Assembly (NCBI GenBank): GCA_037442025.1
Contig: JBBIRB010000004.1
Span: forward strand, 40,055 to 104,054
Reading direction: 5' to 3'
Source: UBA2287 sp037442025
GTDB lineage: Bacteria > Bacteroidota > Bacteroidia > Bacteroidales > Tenuifilaceae
Length of the DNA stretch: 64,000 bases
In this document: positions 1 to 8,568 of the stretch, piece by piece
Layout: the number at the start of each line of letters is the position of its first letter
How positions within the stretch are numbered: position 1 is the stretch's first letter
Notes under the pieces: generated by a model
Databases searched by the model: none
Told to the model about the DNA's origin: nothing
The model's input: only the letters and a program-made list of their open reading frames with translations
Made by a program: the position numbers and the translations under genes

Positions 1-1
1 C

Positions 2-517
2 GAATTTGTATTGTTTTCGAAGCAAAAAGCCATTGAGTTTGTAGTTGACCACTTATGCCTGTTCGAGGTTGGAGATATCCGACAGAGCATAACCTCGTTG
101 CCTCCATACAATGTTATTGTACTAGGTGCCATTGGGCCGGTTTTAGGAAACCATTTCGAAACCCTCACCAAGCTCTCTCCGTGTTTGGCCCCCAATGGAT
201 TGATAATAGCTGACGATGCCTATAGTAGCGAAAATTCAGACTACCGAAATCCTAATGTTCTAACTAGGTCGGCTATTCTGCAGCAAATTGCAGCGGCAGG
301 TATGATGCTGATAGACGAGGAGATTGTAGAAAGTGGCTCTTTTGCAGAAACTGATGATTTTATACTTAGTTGTATTAAAAAGAGGTGCCTGGAACTAGTA
401 GAAGAATACCCTAGAAAGGCCACCCTCTTTCTGAGTTACATTGCAAACCAAGAAAGGGAAACCCATGCGCTGCGAAACAATTTAATCTGTTCAACTATGG
501 CCATTCGAAAAGTTTAG
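2..517 (+). CDS. Class I SAM-dependent methyltransferase, C-terminal part (5' end outside window)
   Basis: The frame is open from base 2, so the start lies upstream of the window; about 171 codons are visible. The pattern strand-helix-strand with YNVIVLGAI, then LAPNGLIIADDAY, is the C-terminal half of a Rossmann-fold class I methyltransferase (the strand carrying the acidic pair and the following helix). The glycine-rich SAM-binding motif I is missing because it would lie off the edge. The substrate cannot be inferred. The stop codon TAG overlaps by 4 bp the stop of the convergent CapA-like gene. Assignment to the superfamily is fair; nothing finer is supported. Confidence 0.55.
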   Translation, partial: EFVLFSKQKAIEFVVDHLCLFEVGDIRQSITSLPPYNVIVLGAIGPVLGNHFETLTKLSPCLAPNGLIIADDAYSSENSDYRNPNVLTRSAILQQIAAAGMMLIDEEIVESGSFAETDDFILSCIKKRCLELVEEYPRKATLFLSYIANQERETHALRNNLICSTMAIRKV

Positions 518-1746
518 CGAACGCTAATTGCTTGAAATGGAATGTGCACATTGGGCTGTTTCTTTCTCCAGGGAACTATTCTTCGCAACCTCTCGGGGGG
601 TAACTTTTCTTCATCAATGCTACTCCATGGCAAAAGCCACCTGCCGTCTCTGAAATGTATTTCGGGAGTGTTGAAGTTTTCTTTTCCAAAAAGTTTTCGC
701 GAATCGGAAGCAAATTCGGTGACAAGCTGCTCGTAGTCAATGCTGAAATAATCGGGTATTTGTTCGTATTTTGAAACGGGTAGAACCTGAAATGCCCGCT
801 TTCCGTTTTTTAAAGGAGTATGTACCCATACTAAAATGTGGCCTGCATGCGTAATTCGAGTGCCACCTTTACCCTTTTCAATTCGAATTGCAGCAATGGC
901 TCCTCCATTCCTGTATCTGTTTCGCTGGTTCGAAACGAAATTGCCAAGGGAGTAAACCGCAACGCGACCTACTGTGCTATCGGTGTCGAACGAGCATTCC
1001 ATACGCTGTAAAACATGTGGGTGCGAACCAATTACTATTCTTATACCCAAATTTTGCATGAACGATGTGAGTTTCAGCTGTTCAATATTGGGCGAACTTT
1101 GGTATTCGTTACCCCAGTGCATGAAGGCAATAACCTCGTCTACATTTATTTTTTTTGCCTTTTCGAAATCGTTTCGAATTTGTATTGTGTCAATTAGGTT
1201 CACAATGGTAGGTGCTGGTATGGGTATGCCATTGGTACCATAAGTATAATTAAGCAGTGCAACCCTTATCTCGTTTCGCTCAATGAGTAACGGATAGGTT
1301 GAGTCCTTGTTTTCCTGGTTTTTATATGTTCCAGCAAATGGGATTGAACGTTGGTTAAGAGCATCGATTGTTCGAATAATACCGTTTTTCCCTCGGTCAA
1401 CAGAATGGTTGTTTGCCGTAACCAGAGTGGTAACACCTGAACTCTTTAGGGCATCGGCAAGCGCGTCGGGCGAACTGAACTGTGGATAACCTGCATAGGG
1501 CTCACCAGCTAAGGTTACTTCTAAATTGGCAATGACAACGTCGGCTAGCTTGAATACAGGGGCAACGCGAGAGAATACGCTATCGTACGAATAGGTTCCG
1601 GTTTTATCATCGAATGCTGCTTTTATTTGCATACCATGCCCCATAACATCGCCAACGAACATGATTATCATGGACCCTGAGCCAGCGTTCTGGGCGATTG
1701 CCCCGAGAGAGGTTAAAAGTAAAGCAATTAGAAGAAAAAGTTTCAT
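514..1746 (-). CDS. CapA-family (PGA_cap) calcineurin-like metallophosphatase-fold protein, exported
   Basis: About 410 residues. ATG at 1746 is preferred over an upstream TTG at 1770 because it opens directly into a signal peptide (MKLFLLIALLLTSLGAIAQ). Family landmarks appear in order: GDVMGH near residue 33, NLE, TANNHSVDRG, HWGNEYQ, GSHPHVLQ and YSLGNF. These are the metal-ligand motifs of the CapA/PGA_cap branch of the metallophosphoesterase fold, known from poly-gamma-glutamate capsule synthesis. Single CapA homologues without capB/capC, as here, occur in many bacteria and their substrate is generally unknown. Likely periplasmic or membrane-anchored. The 3' end interlocks with the convergent methyltransferase stop. 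Confidence 0.85.
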   Translation of the reverse strand: MKLFLLIALLLTSLGAIAQNAGSGSMIIMFVGDVMGHGMQIKAAFDDKTGTYSYDSVFSRVAPVFKLADVVIANLEVTLAGEPYAGYPQFSSPDALADALKSSGVTTLVTANNHSVDRGKNGIIRTIDALNQRSIPFAGTYKNQENKDSTYPLLIERNEIRVALLNYTYGTNGIPIPAPTIVNLIDTIQIRNDFEKAKKINVDEVIAFMHWGNEYQSSPNIEQLKLTSFMQNLGIRIVIGSHPHVLQRMECSFDTDSTVGRVAVYSLGNFVSNQRNRYRNGGAIAAIRIEKGKGGTRITHAGHILVWVHTPLKNGKRAFQVLPVSKYEQIPDYFSIDYEQLVTEFASDSRKLFGKENFNTPEIHFRDGRWLLPWSSIDEEKLPPERLRRIVPWRKKQPNVHIPFQAISVR

Positions 1747-2266
1747 AAATAGCCAAACAGGTTTACGCAAAAGTAAAATAAAAATGTATAAAACATTGCA
1801 ACCTGTAATTCCCCAAATTATTGAGATAAATCATTGGTGTACGATTAAATTTTTTGAATATACATGAATGTGTTTGTAAATAAGGAAATCGGTAGTTTTC
1901 AGCTTACTGGGGGGTAGCTTTCCGCCTCAGAGAATTTCCGTAAAGAAAATCAGATTAATGGACGTTAAGAAATCCGGGCTGTTTGAGCGAAGCGAGTTCC
2001 CGGATTTTAGTCAATTAATCTGATTTTTAGGAAAATATCTGCCGCGGCGGCATTTTTTGCTTACTTTTTTTTGCTGGAGAAAAAAAGTAAGAGCCCGTGC
2101 GGCTTGAGCACTAAAAACCAGCAATGATTTTTTATCGCACAATAGTGGAGATAAATTAGAAAAAAACGAGGGGAATTTTACACACGTTTACATCCTTAAC
2201 CTTAACCCTTTACCACAGTTAAAATCTAAATGAATAGAAAAAGAGGGTTACTTCGCATCTTCAATA
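1747..2266. other. 520-bp intergenic stretch with nested inverted repeats, no gene
   Basis: No credible coding frame is present. Bases 1747-1900 are AT-rich and would carry the promoter of the CapA-like gene. Bases 1946-2091 hold the inverted-repeat element listed separately. Bases 2110-2266 are AT-rich with nothing I recognise. Confidence 0.6.
1946..2091. repeat. Intergenic element with two nested perfect inverted repeats plus a separate hairpin
   Basis: Outer arms: 14-bp perfect inverted repeat at 1946-1959 and 2014-2027. Inner arms: 9-bp perfect inverted repeat AAATCCGGG at 1970-1978 with CCCGGATTT at 1999-2007. A third structure follows: CTTACTTTTTTT at 2060-2071 pairs perfectly with AAAAAAAGTAAG at 2080-2091 across an 8-base loop. 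The whole resembles intergenic repeat elements that recur in Bacteroidota and are often mis-called as short proteins; that resemblance is from memory, not from a search. Confidence 0.6.
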
Positions 2267-2710
2267 CTAATTATCGCTAGCATACCACTCGGCAAAACTG
2301 GTGGACGTTTCGTGCAGTTTAAGGTGATGCAGTTTTGTTCCTTTCGGAAGTTCGCAGGCTAAAAGCTCTGCGATATGAAGCAGAAAATTTTCACAGGTAG
2401 GTTGGTAGTCAACAATTTCAGTTTTTTGGAGTTTACCTGAATGCGCAAGGGCAGATAGGTCGGTTCCTTTCTTTAGTAAAAGAATATGGTCAAACCGATT
2501 AAGGATGGTTTGCTTAACTATCTTTTTTAAGTCGCCAAAGTCGATCACCATTCCTAATTTTGTATTTTTCTCGTCGGAAATTGGCGAGCCAATAACTGTA
2601 ACGGAAAGACAGTAGGAATGGCCATGTATGTTGGAGCATGGGCCATCGTAACCCGTAAGTACGTGGGCCATTTCGAAAGTAAATTCTTTGGTAACTCGAA
2701 TAAGAGACAT
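2267..2710 (-). CDS. queD: 6-carboxy-5,6,7,8-tetrahydropterin synthase (QueD)
   Basis: 147 residues, normal for the family. QueD converts dihydroneopterin triphosphate to 6-carboxytetrahydropterin in the queuosine/7-deazaguanine pathway. Zinc and catalytic residues are visible: H16 in FEMAH, then C25, H29 and H31 in PCSNIHGHSY; MVIDFGDLK at residues 54-62; the D74-H75 pair; PTCEN at 104-108; and the ETSTSFAEW signature with E134 near the C-terminus. C25 and the PTCEN signature favour QueD over eukaryote-like PTPS. queA, a later step of the same pathway, lies 32 kb away at 34809. The ArsR gene is 62 bp upstream on the same strand, so the two may share a transcript. Confidence 0.92.
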   Translation of the reverse strand: MSLIRVTKEFTFEMAHVLTGYDGPCSNIHGHSYCLSVTVIGSPISDEKNTKLGMVIDFGDLKKIVKQTILNRFDHILLLKKGTDLSALAHSGKLQKTEIVDYQPTCENFLLHIAELLACELPKGTKLHHLKLHETSTSFAEWYASDN

Positions 2711-2772
2711 TTTTTTAATATTTCAACATTAAACGATACAAAGCTGGAATGGTTTTTTGACTTTAGATTTTA

Positions 2773-3069
2773 TTAGGTATTACACCGGCCAAGACAATCC
2801 AAAATCTTCGACATGCCTTCGTTTTGCAAAAAGTAGAAAGTGTTCTTACCTTCCCGTTTCGAATGAAGTACCCCTTTGCTTTTAAGTATTCCAAGGTGAT
2901 GCGATGCAGCCGACTGTTCAATATTTAGTTTTTCATGAATCTCGGATACAGTAAGGCGCTTGCCGTCTTCAAGCATATTCAGAATGGCAATTCGCATTGG
3001 GTGGGCAAGGGCCTTGAGGGTAGAGGCAGCTTGTTCAAGCATTTCAACATTAATGTTCATTTTATACAT
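2773..3069 (-). CDS. ArsR/SmtB-family winged-helix transcriptional regulator
   Basis: 98 residues from ATG 3069; ATG 3060 is equally possible, and a TTG at 3084 is unlikely. Features of the family are the LKALAHPMRIAIL helix, the recognition helix around EQSAASHHLGILKSKG, and the beta wing SKREGKNTFYFL. The usual metal-binding CVC box in the recognition region is absent. Instead the C-terminus ends with Cys-Leu-Gly-Arg-Cys, a CxxxC pair that could bind metal or sense redox. It is divergent from the polyprenyl synthase gene, with an AT palindrome (3085-3098) between them that could be its operator. Effector unknown. Confidence 0.85.
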   Translation of the reverse strand: MYKMNINVEMLEQAASTLKALAHPMRIAILNMLEDGKRLTVSEIHEKLNIEQSAASHHLGILKSKGVLHSKREGKNTFYFLQNEGMSKILDCLGRCNT

Positions 3070-3084
3070 ATTTAACCCATGCAA

Positions 3085-3098
3085 ATATATAAATATAT
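3085..3098. promoter_or_regulatory. Candidate ArsR operator: AT palindrome
   Basis: ATATAT-AA-ATATAT, a near-perfect dyad, lies 16 bases upstream of the arsR start in the divergent intergenic region. ArsR proteins often bind AT-rich dyads next to their own gene. The low sequence complexity makes this a weak call. Confidence 0.3.
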
Positions 3099-3192
3099 CA
3101 ATTAATACCTTGGTTAAATCCTAGTTTTTCAAAAAAATAATATTATTCATTAAAAAGTGCTTAATTTGCTTGTTCATATCAAACTGCCGTAA

Positions 3193-4167
3193 ATGTCGCC
3201 TTTGAATACTATAAGAAAACCAGTAACCAAGGAACTGCACGATTTTGAGCCCTATTTCCGAGAAACAATGCGCTCAGGCGTGCCCCTTTTGTCGGTTATT
3301 ACAAATTATATTTTGCGTACTAAGGGTAAACAGCTTCGGCCTTTGCTTGTATATCTGTCTGCCGGACTAAATGGGACTATCGGCCAAAATACAAAAGTAG
3401 CTGCGGCTATGATAGAACTCCTGCACACTGCTACTCTCGTTCACGACGATGTGGTAGACGAGGCTTACGAAAGAAGAGGGTTTCTTTCCATTAATGCACT
3501 TTGGCGTTCGAAGGCTGCAGTTCTTGTTGGCGACTTTCTACTCTCGAGAGGGCTTCAGCTGGCGCTTGAGTCGGATCAGATCGATTTGCTTCGTAACATG
3601 AGCAATGCTGTGAAAAAAATGAGCGAAGGGGAATTGCTTCAAATTGAACGCTCCCGAAAAATGAATATTGATGAGGAAACTTACTACCAAATAATTGGTA
3701 TGAAAACCGCCGAACTCATCTCATCGTGCACAGTTAATGGTGCTTGTTCTGTAGAGGCCACACAACAACAAATACAAAAAATGCGCGAGTTTGGGTTTAA
3801 TTTAGGTATGGCTTTTCAAATACGCGACGACCTATTCGACTATACCTCAAAAGGTATTTTAGGAAAGCCTACAGGAAACGATATTAAAGAGAAGAAGTTA
3901 ACACTTCCAATTATTTACGCACTAAGCCAAGTAGGAAAATCGATGCAGAGGGAAATAAGGTCGTTAATTCGAGAAAGCAAACGCGATTCGAAGGCAGTCG
4001 AAAGGGTTGTTGCATTTGCGCACGAGAATGGCGGAATAGCCTACGCCGAAAATGTAATGAACCAATATCGACTAAAAGCCATTGCGGATATAGATGGCTA
4101 TTCGAATAATCCCTATAAGGAGTCGCTAATTGAACTCGCAAATTATATAGTTGACCGTAAAAACTAA
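3193..4167 (+). CDS. Trans-polyprenyl diphosphate synthase (octaprenyl/solanesyl type)
   Basis: 324 residues, typical of long-chain prenyl synthases. The enzyme extends allylic diphosphates with isopentenyl diphosphate, giving the side chain of menaquinone in most Bacteroidota. Both aspartate-rich motifs are present: first DDVVD at residues 85-89, within LVHDDVVDEAYERRG, and second DDLFD at 212-216. The GKQLRP substrate-binding segment is at 45-50 and the late GNDIKEKKLTLP signature is also present. The residues before the first Asp motif are not the bulky pair that stops short-chain enzymes, consistent with a long product. cvpA follows by 4 bp, so the two are probably co-transcribed. Exact chain length is not predictable. 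Confidence 0.88.
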   Translation: MSPLNTIRKPVTKELHDFEPYFRETMRSGVPLLSVITNYILRTKGKQLRPLLVYLSAGLNGTIGQNTKVAAAMIELLHTATLVHDDVVDEAYERRGFLSINALWRSKAAVLVGDFLLSRGLQLALESDQIDLLRNMSNAVKKMSEGELLQIERSRKMNIDEETYYQIIGMKTAELISSCTVNGACSVEATQQQIQKMREFGFNLGMAFQIRDDLFDYTSKGILGKPTGNDIKEKKLTLPIIYALSQVGKSMQREIRSLIRESKRDSKAVERVVAFAHENGGIAYAENVMNQYRLKAIADIDGYSNNPYKESLIELANYIVDRKN

Positions 4168-4171
4168 ACAT

Positions 4172-4699
4172 ATGAGTTACTTTGACCTAATATTTCTTGC
4201 CATCTTTATTCTTGCCGGATTTAGTGGCTATAAGAGCGGATTTGTAAGGCAAGTTGCCTCGCTTGCGGGCTTGCTTCTCGGAATATGGGGGGCAATACAT
4301 TTTTCCGATTATACAGCTACTTTCCTAGTTGAAAACCTTTCGGTTAAAACAAAATACTTACCACTAATATCATTTGCAATAACCTTTGTGGGTATTCTGA
4401 TTGCAGTGCATTTTTTGGGAGAGCTAGTAAGCAAAATTTTCGATTTGGCTATGCTGGGTTTTGCCAATAGTATTTTAGGGGTTGTGTTTGGTGTCGTAAA
4501 AAGCGTTTTAATTCTGAGTGTAATCATTGTAATTGCCGAAAAATTTGAAGAAAAATTCAGGATATTTCCAACTAATATCGAGGAGAAGTCGCTCTTTTAC
4601 AAACCTGTTCGCAATGTGTCGCCCGCCATTTTCCCCTACCTTCATTTCGATGAGATTCAAGGAAAAATTAAAGAAACCTTCTCAAATCAGGAGGATTAA
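4172..4699 (+). CDS. CvpA-family inner-membrane protein
   Basis: 175 residues from ATG 4172, preferred over an upstream TTG at 4151. The N-terminus SYFDLIFLAIFILAGFSGYK, followed by GFVRQVASLAGLLLG, is the classic CvpA/colicin V production pattern. There are about four hydrophobic segments, with a short soluble C-terminal tail. CvpA homologues are needed for envelope homeostasis and bile-salt tolerance in some Proteobacteria, but their molecular role is not settled. The gene starts 4 bp after the polyprenyl synthase stop, implying translation coupling. Confidence 0.85.
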   Translation: MSYFDLIFLAIFILAGFSGYKSGFVRQVASLAGLLLGIWGAIHFSDYTATFLVENLSVKTKYLPLISFAITFVGILIAVHFLGELVSKIFDLAMLGFANSILGVVFGVVKSVLILSVIIVIAEKFEEKFRIFPTNIEEKSLFYKPVRNVSPAIFPYLHFDEIQGKIKETFSNQED

Positions 4700-4740
4700 C
4701 CTATCTGTAGGCAGGGGTTTATATTTGGCTGTCTTTTTCT

Positions 4741-4748
4741 TATATTTG
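4741..4748 (+). promoter_or_regulatory. Candidate -7 element of the tyrS promoter
   Basis: TATATTTG matches the Bacteroidota -7 consensus TAnnTTTG, 35 bases before the tyrS start. A TTA 19 bases upstream stands where the -33 TTG would be, so the -33 match is weak. Confidence 0.35.
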
Positions 4749-4783
4749 CCTCCTTCATTTATATTTTACTATTATAGTCTACC

Positions 4784-6082
4784 ATGTTGAATTTTGTAGA
4801 AGAGTTACGCTGGCGCGGGATGATTCACGATGTAATGCCAGGTACCGAGGAACTGCTTTCCAAAGAAATGACCACAGCTTACGTAGGTATCGACCCCACG
4901 GCCGACTCGCTTCATATTGGGCACCTCGTTTCGGTTATGATGCTTATCCACTTTCAGCGTTGTGGCCATAAACCCGTTGCGCTAATAGGTGGGGCTACCG
5001 GCATGATTGGCGACCCCTCAGGGAAGTCGCAGGAACGAAACCTGCTCGACGAGAAAACCCTTCGCCACAATCAGGAGTGCCTGAAAAAACAGTTGTCAAA
5101 ATTTCTCGATTTCGAATCGAGGAACCCCAATGCGGCCTTAATGGTTAATAACTACGATTGGATGAAGGAATTCTCGTTCCTCGACTTCATTCGCGACATT
5201 GGGAAGCATATAACTGTAAACTACATGATGGCCAAGGATTCGGTGAAAAAGCGGATTGCCGGAGAAAGTGGAAGTGGCCTATCGTTCACCGAGTTCACAT
5301 ACCAATTGGTGCAGGGGACCGATTATCTCTATTTGTACCAAAACTTCAATTGTAAATTGCAAATGGGAGGGTCGGACCAGTGGGGAAACATAACCACCGG
5401 AACCGAACTTATTCGTCGTAAATTGGGGGGCGAGGCATATGCATTAACTTGTCCGCTCATTACCAAAAACGATGGAGGAAAATTTGGTAAAACTGAAGAG
5501 GGGAATGTTTGGCTCGATCCCCGGTTGACCTCTCCCTATAAATTCTACCAGTTCTGGCTAAATACATCCGACGAGGATGCGGAGAAGTATATTAAAATAT
5601 TTACCCTCCTTTCGCGCGAATCTATAGAATCGCTCATAAACGAACACAGGCAAGCACCCCATATGCGTAAACTTCAGCAAGCGCTTGCACAGGAGGTTAC
5701 AACTATGGTTCATTCGAAAAGCGAATTCGATCAGGCCGTATCAGCATCTCAAATCCTTTTTGGTAATTCTACTTCCGACGCATTAAAGGCCATTGACGAG
5801 TCAACATTCCTTGCCATTTTTGAAGGGGTACCGCAGTTTGAAATAGAAGCTAAAATTTTAAATGTTGGTGTTCCCTTTTCGGTATTAGCTGCAGAGCATG
5901 TTCCCGTTTTCCCTTCGAAGGGTGATTTAAGAAGGAATGTTGCCGGTGGCGGGGTAGCAATAAACAAGGAACGAATTTCGGACCCCGAAATGCATATCGA
6001 TTCAACCTTCCTGCTGAACAAAAAATATATTTTATTTCAAAAAGGGAAGAAAAACTATTTCATTATAAAAGTGACCTTATAA
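4784..6082 (+). CDS. tyrS: Tyrosyl-tRNA synthetase
   Basis: 432 residues, normal for bacterial TyrRS. It charges tRNA-Tyr with tyrosine in the cytoplasm. The class I signature HIGH is at residues 44-47, in TADSLHIGHLVSVM; the second signature is KFGKT around residues 232-236, the TyrRS variant of KMSKS. The tyrosine pocket segment MGGSDQWGNI is present, and the C-terminal part (about residues 360-432, with RNVAGGGVAIN) is the S4-like RNA-binding domain. The start is supported by an in-frame ATG and a candidate promoter just upstream. The surface-polysaccharide genes start 13 bp downstream on the same strand. Confidence 0.97.
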   Translation: MLNFVEELRWRGMIHDVMPGTEELLSKEMTTAYVGIDPTADSLHIGHLVSVMMLIHFQRCGHKPVALIGGATGMIGDPSGKSQERNLLDEKTLRHNQECLKKQLSKFLDFESRNPNAALMVNNYDWMKEFSFLDFIRDIGKHITVNYMMAKDSVKKRIAGESGSGLSFTEFTYQLVQGTDYLYLYQNFNCKLQMGGSDQWGNITTGTELIRRKLGGEAYALTCPLITKNDGGKFGKTEEGNVWLDPRLTSPYKFYQFWLNTSDEDAEKYIKIFTLLSRESIESLINEHRQAPHMRKLQQALAQEVTTMVHSKSEFDQAVSASQILFGNSTSDALKAIDESTFLAIFEGVPQFEIEAKILNVGVPFSVLAAEHVPVFPSKGDLRRNVAGGGVAINKERISDPEMHIDSTFLLNKKYILFQKGKKNYFIIKVTL

Positions 6083-6095
6083 TAAATTGTCGGCC

Positions 6096-7112
6096 ATGAA
6101 TAGCAACACAGAATTTAACCTAAATGCAACAAACCTTGTAAAAATGGTTTGGGAAAAGAGACTCATTATAGTTTATATAGCAATATTTGCGTTTGCTGTT
6201 TCACTTATAGTTTCTTTTTTAATTACACCTATGTATAAGTCGGTGGCCATATTGTATCCGCCTGTTGAAAACCAATCTTCGAAAGAAGTAATTAACACTA
6301 CTTTTCAGCGAGGTTTAACTGTTTTTGGCGATAGGAATGAGGCAGAGCAGTTGCTACAAATCCTCTCTTCCCAAACGCTCAGGGATATTGTTATTAAAAA
6401 ACAGAATCTTATAAAGCATTGGGAACTAAATCCCGAAGGGAAATATGTTCGCTCGGAGGCCTATGGCATTTTTATTTCCGATATTGCATTTCGCCCTACC
6501 AAGTACAATTCGGTTGAAATAACTGTTTATGATAAGGATCCCGAAAAGGCCGCCGAAGTTGCTAACGAAATTGTACATGTGTCCGATAGTTTAATGCGCA
6601 GCATAAAGGCCGATATGGCATTAAAAGCGCTCGCAGTTTTAGAAGAACAGTACAAACTCGCCAATGAGGACGTAAATTCGATTGGCGACTCGTTGGACCT
6701 TGTTATGAGAGCAGGAGCCATTCACCTCGAAGCCCAAACAAAAGAAATTTATCGTGCCCTAGCGCGTGCAATAGAGAATAACAATGTTTCAGCCGAGAAA
6801 AGGCTTAGGGTTCTTTACGATGATTTGGCCAGGTTGGGGCTTCCCCTTACCAACTTAACTAATAACTATTATATGGGCTTAAACAATCTGAAAGACCTGA
6901 GAAACTTCATGCGAGTACTAAAGATTGAAGCAAAACAGGGTATCCCCAGCCAGTTTGTTGTAGACAAGGCTATCCCATCCGACAAGAAGGCATACCCAAA
7001 GAAGGCTCTTATAGTAATAATGTCAACGCTTTCGGCCATCTTTTTTTCAATTTTTGCCATCATAGTTTTCGATTTCTTTAAAAAGATTATCGTGCCAAAT
7101 GTTCCTGAATAG
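6096..7112 (+). CDS. Wzz/chain-length determinant family inner-membrane protein
   Basis: 338 residues from ATG 6096; a TTG at 6087 is the alternative. Topology is that of polysaccharide co-polymerases: one membrane segment near residues 25-48 (RLIIVYIAIFAFAVSLIVSF), then the PMYKSVAILYPP segment typical of Wzz, a long periplasmic helical domain, and a second membrane helix near residues 300-325, preceded by AIPSDKKAYPKKA. There is no tyrosine kinase domain at the C-terminus. These proteins set the length of O-antigen or exopolysaccharide. The O-antigen ligase-like gene overlaps it by 14 bp, which supports a joint role in surface glycan assembly. Confidence 0.82.
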   Translation: MNSNTEFNLNATNLVKMVWEKRLIIVYIAIFAFAVSLIVSFLITPMYKSVAILYPPVENQSSKEVINTTFQRGLTVFGDRNEAEQLLQILSSQTLRDIVIKKQNLIKHWELNPEGKYVRSEAYGIFISDIAFRPTKYNSVEITVYDKDPEKAAEVANEIVHVSDSLMRSIKADMALKALAVLEEQYKLANEDVNSIGDSLDLVMRAGAIHLEAQTKEIYRALARAIENNNVSAEKRLRVLYDDLARLGLPLTNLTNNYYMGLNNLKDLRNFMRVLKIEAKQGIPSQFVVDKAIPSDKKAYPKKALIVIMSTLSAIFFSIFAIIVFDFFKKIIVPNVPE

Positions 7113-8568
7113 GGCAAATAGAGAGAATTGGATGTTATTGGGAGCAAGTATGCTTTTTGTACTTGCATCGGCTCTTTTTGTTTACAAACAAACTTATATT
7201 TTCCTAGCATTACCAATCCTTCTTATTGTTGGTGTTTGGGCCATTTTTTCGCCTTCAAAGGTTTTTTATGCACTTGTATTTTTAGCACCCCTATCGGTAA
7301 CTCTTAGGTGGATTATACCAGATTTATCATTCGATTTTTGGTTTCCAACCGAACCCATGTTGGTGTTCCTTTTGGTTCTTTTAATTGCCAAGTCATTAAG
7401 CGAACGATACTTTCGAATAGAACTATTCAACCAGCCAGTATTTTGGGCTATACTCTTTTTCCTTGGGTGGATTCTAGTAACTATTGCTGCAAGCGAAATG
7501 GTTATTGTTTCACTTAAATACTTTCTGGTTCGGTTCTGGTTCATAGGGGTTTTTTTCTATATGGCATACATGCTTTTTCGAAAAAACTTGAGCAATATCG
7601 ATCGATTTCTTTGGGCTTATATTGCAGGAATGCTAGTTGTAATTCTTTGGGCATCGTATAAGCAGGTTAGCCTTGGGTTTCTGAACCAAAAGGCAGCACA
7701 TGGTGCTAGCACACCATTTTTTATCGATCACACTTCTTATGGTGCTGCAATTGCTTTTAGCATCCCTATTCTTGTTGCCTTCACATTTCACGCAAAGAGT
7801 AAACTAAAAAAATTTTTGATTGGAGCATTAACCATTTTTTTTGTTTTTGCTTTGGTATTCTCCTATTCTAGGGCAGCTTGGCTTAGCCTGGCTATAGGCC
7901 TTGGGGTTTGGCTGTTAATCGCTCTGCGAATAAAATTTCGAACTGTTGCAATCGGTTCTATACTGCTTGGCGCTTTCCTATATTTCTTTATAGGCGACAT
8001 AATTAGCCACATGGAGAAAAACACTACGGAGTCGAGCGGAAACCTTATGGAGCACGTTCAATCAATTTATAATATTAGAACCGATGCCTCAAACAAAGAG
8101 AGGGTAAACAGGTGGAATGCGGCTCTCGATATGTTTGTTGAACGACCCTTTTTTGGATGGGGGCCCGGAACCTATATGTTTTTATACGCCCCCTTTCAGC
8201 GAAGCCAGAATACGACAATAATATCAACGAACCTAGGAACGGGAGGCAATGCGCATAGCGAGTACCTTGGTTTAATGTCGGATGCAGGTGTTTTAGCCGT
8301 TTTGGGTTATGTATTAATAATTGTTTTTGCCCTCTCAACCGGATTGAAGGGTTTATCGAAAATCCCCGACAAACGATACAGGAGAATTAACATTGCCTGC
8401 GTAATTGGACTTATTACGTACGTATTTCATGGGTTTCTCAACAATTTCCTCGATGCCGACAAAATTGCAGCCCCTTTCTGGGGGTTCATTGCCATAATTG
8501 TGGCCATAAACCTACACTTTACAATGGGAATAAATAATGGCACTAGAGAGCGGGAAAACTCCATTTAG
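7099..8568 (+). CDS. O-antigen ligase / Wzy-type polymerase family membrane protein
   Basis: 489 residues with about a dozen hydrophobic segments and one large periplasmic loop (about residues 305-385), the layout of the Wzy_C/WaaL family. The loop contains RVNRWNAALDMFVERPFFGWGPG followed by GNAHSEYLGLMSDAG; the Arg and His there match residues conserved in the family (sequence split here for brevity). Such proteins either polymerise glycan repeat units or transfer finished chains to a lipid or protein acceptor; sequence alone does not say which. It overlaps the Wzz-like gene by 14 bp. Its TAG stop overlaps by 4 bp the stop of the convergent phosphatase gene. Confidence 0.85.
   Translation: MFLNRANRENWMLLGASMLFVLASALFVYKQTYIFLALPILLIVGVWAIFSPSKVFYALVFLAPLSVTLRWIIPDLSFDFWFPTEPMLVFLLVLLIAKSLSERYFRIELFNQPVFWAILFFLGWILVTIAASEMVIVSLKYFLVRFWFIGVFFYMAYMLFRKNLSNIDRFLWAYIAGMLVVILWASYKQVSLGFLNQKAAHGASTPFFIDHTSYGAAIAFSIPILVAFTFHAKSKLKKFLIGALTIFFVFALVFSYSRAAWLSLAIGLGVWLLIALRIKFRTVAIGSILLGAFLYFFIGDIISHMEKNTTESSGNLMEHVQSIYNIRTDASNKERVNRWNAALDMFVERPFFGWGPGTYMFLYAPFQRSQNTTIISTNLGTGGNAHSEYLGLMSDAGVLAVLGYVLIIVFALSTGLKGLSKIPDKRYRRINIACVIGLITYVFHGFLNNFLDADKIAAPFWGFIAIIVAINLHFTMGINNGTRERENSI

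Noticed and set aside
542..1489. Plus-strand frames inside the CapA-like gene
   Set aside because: The minus-strand frame is continuous and carries all family motifs; these are shadows.
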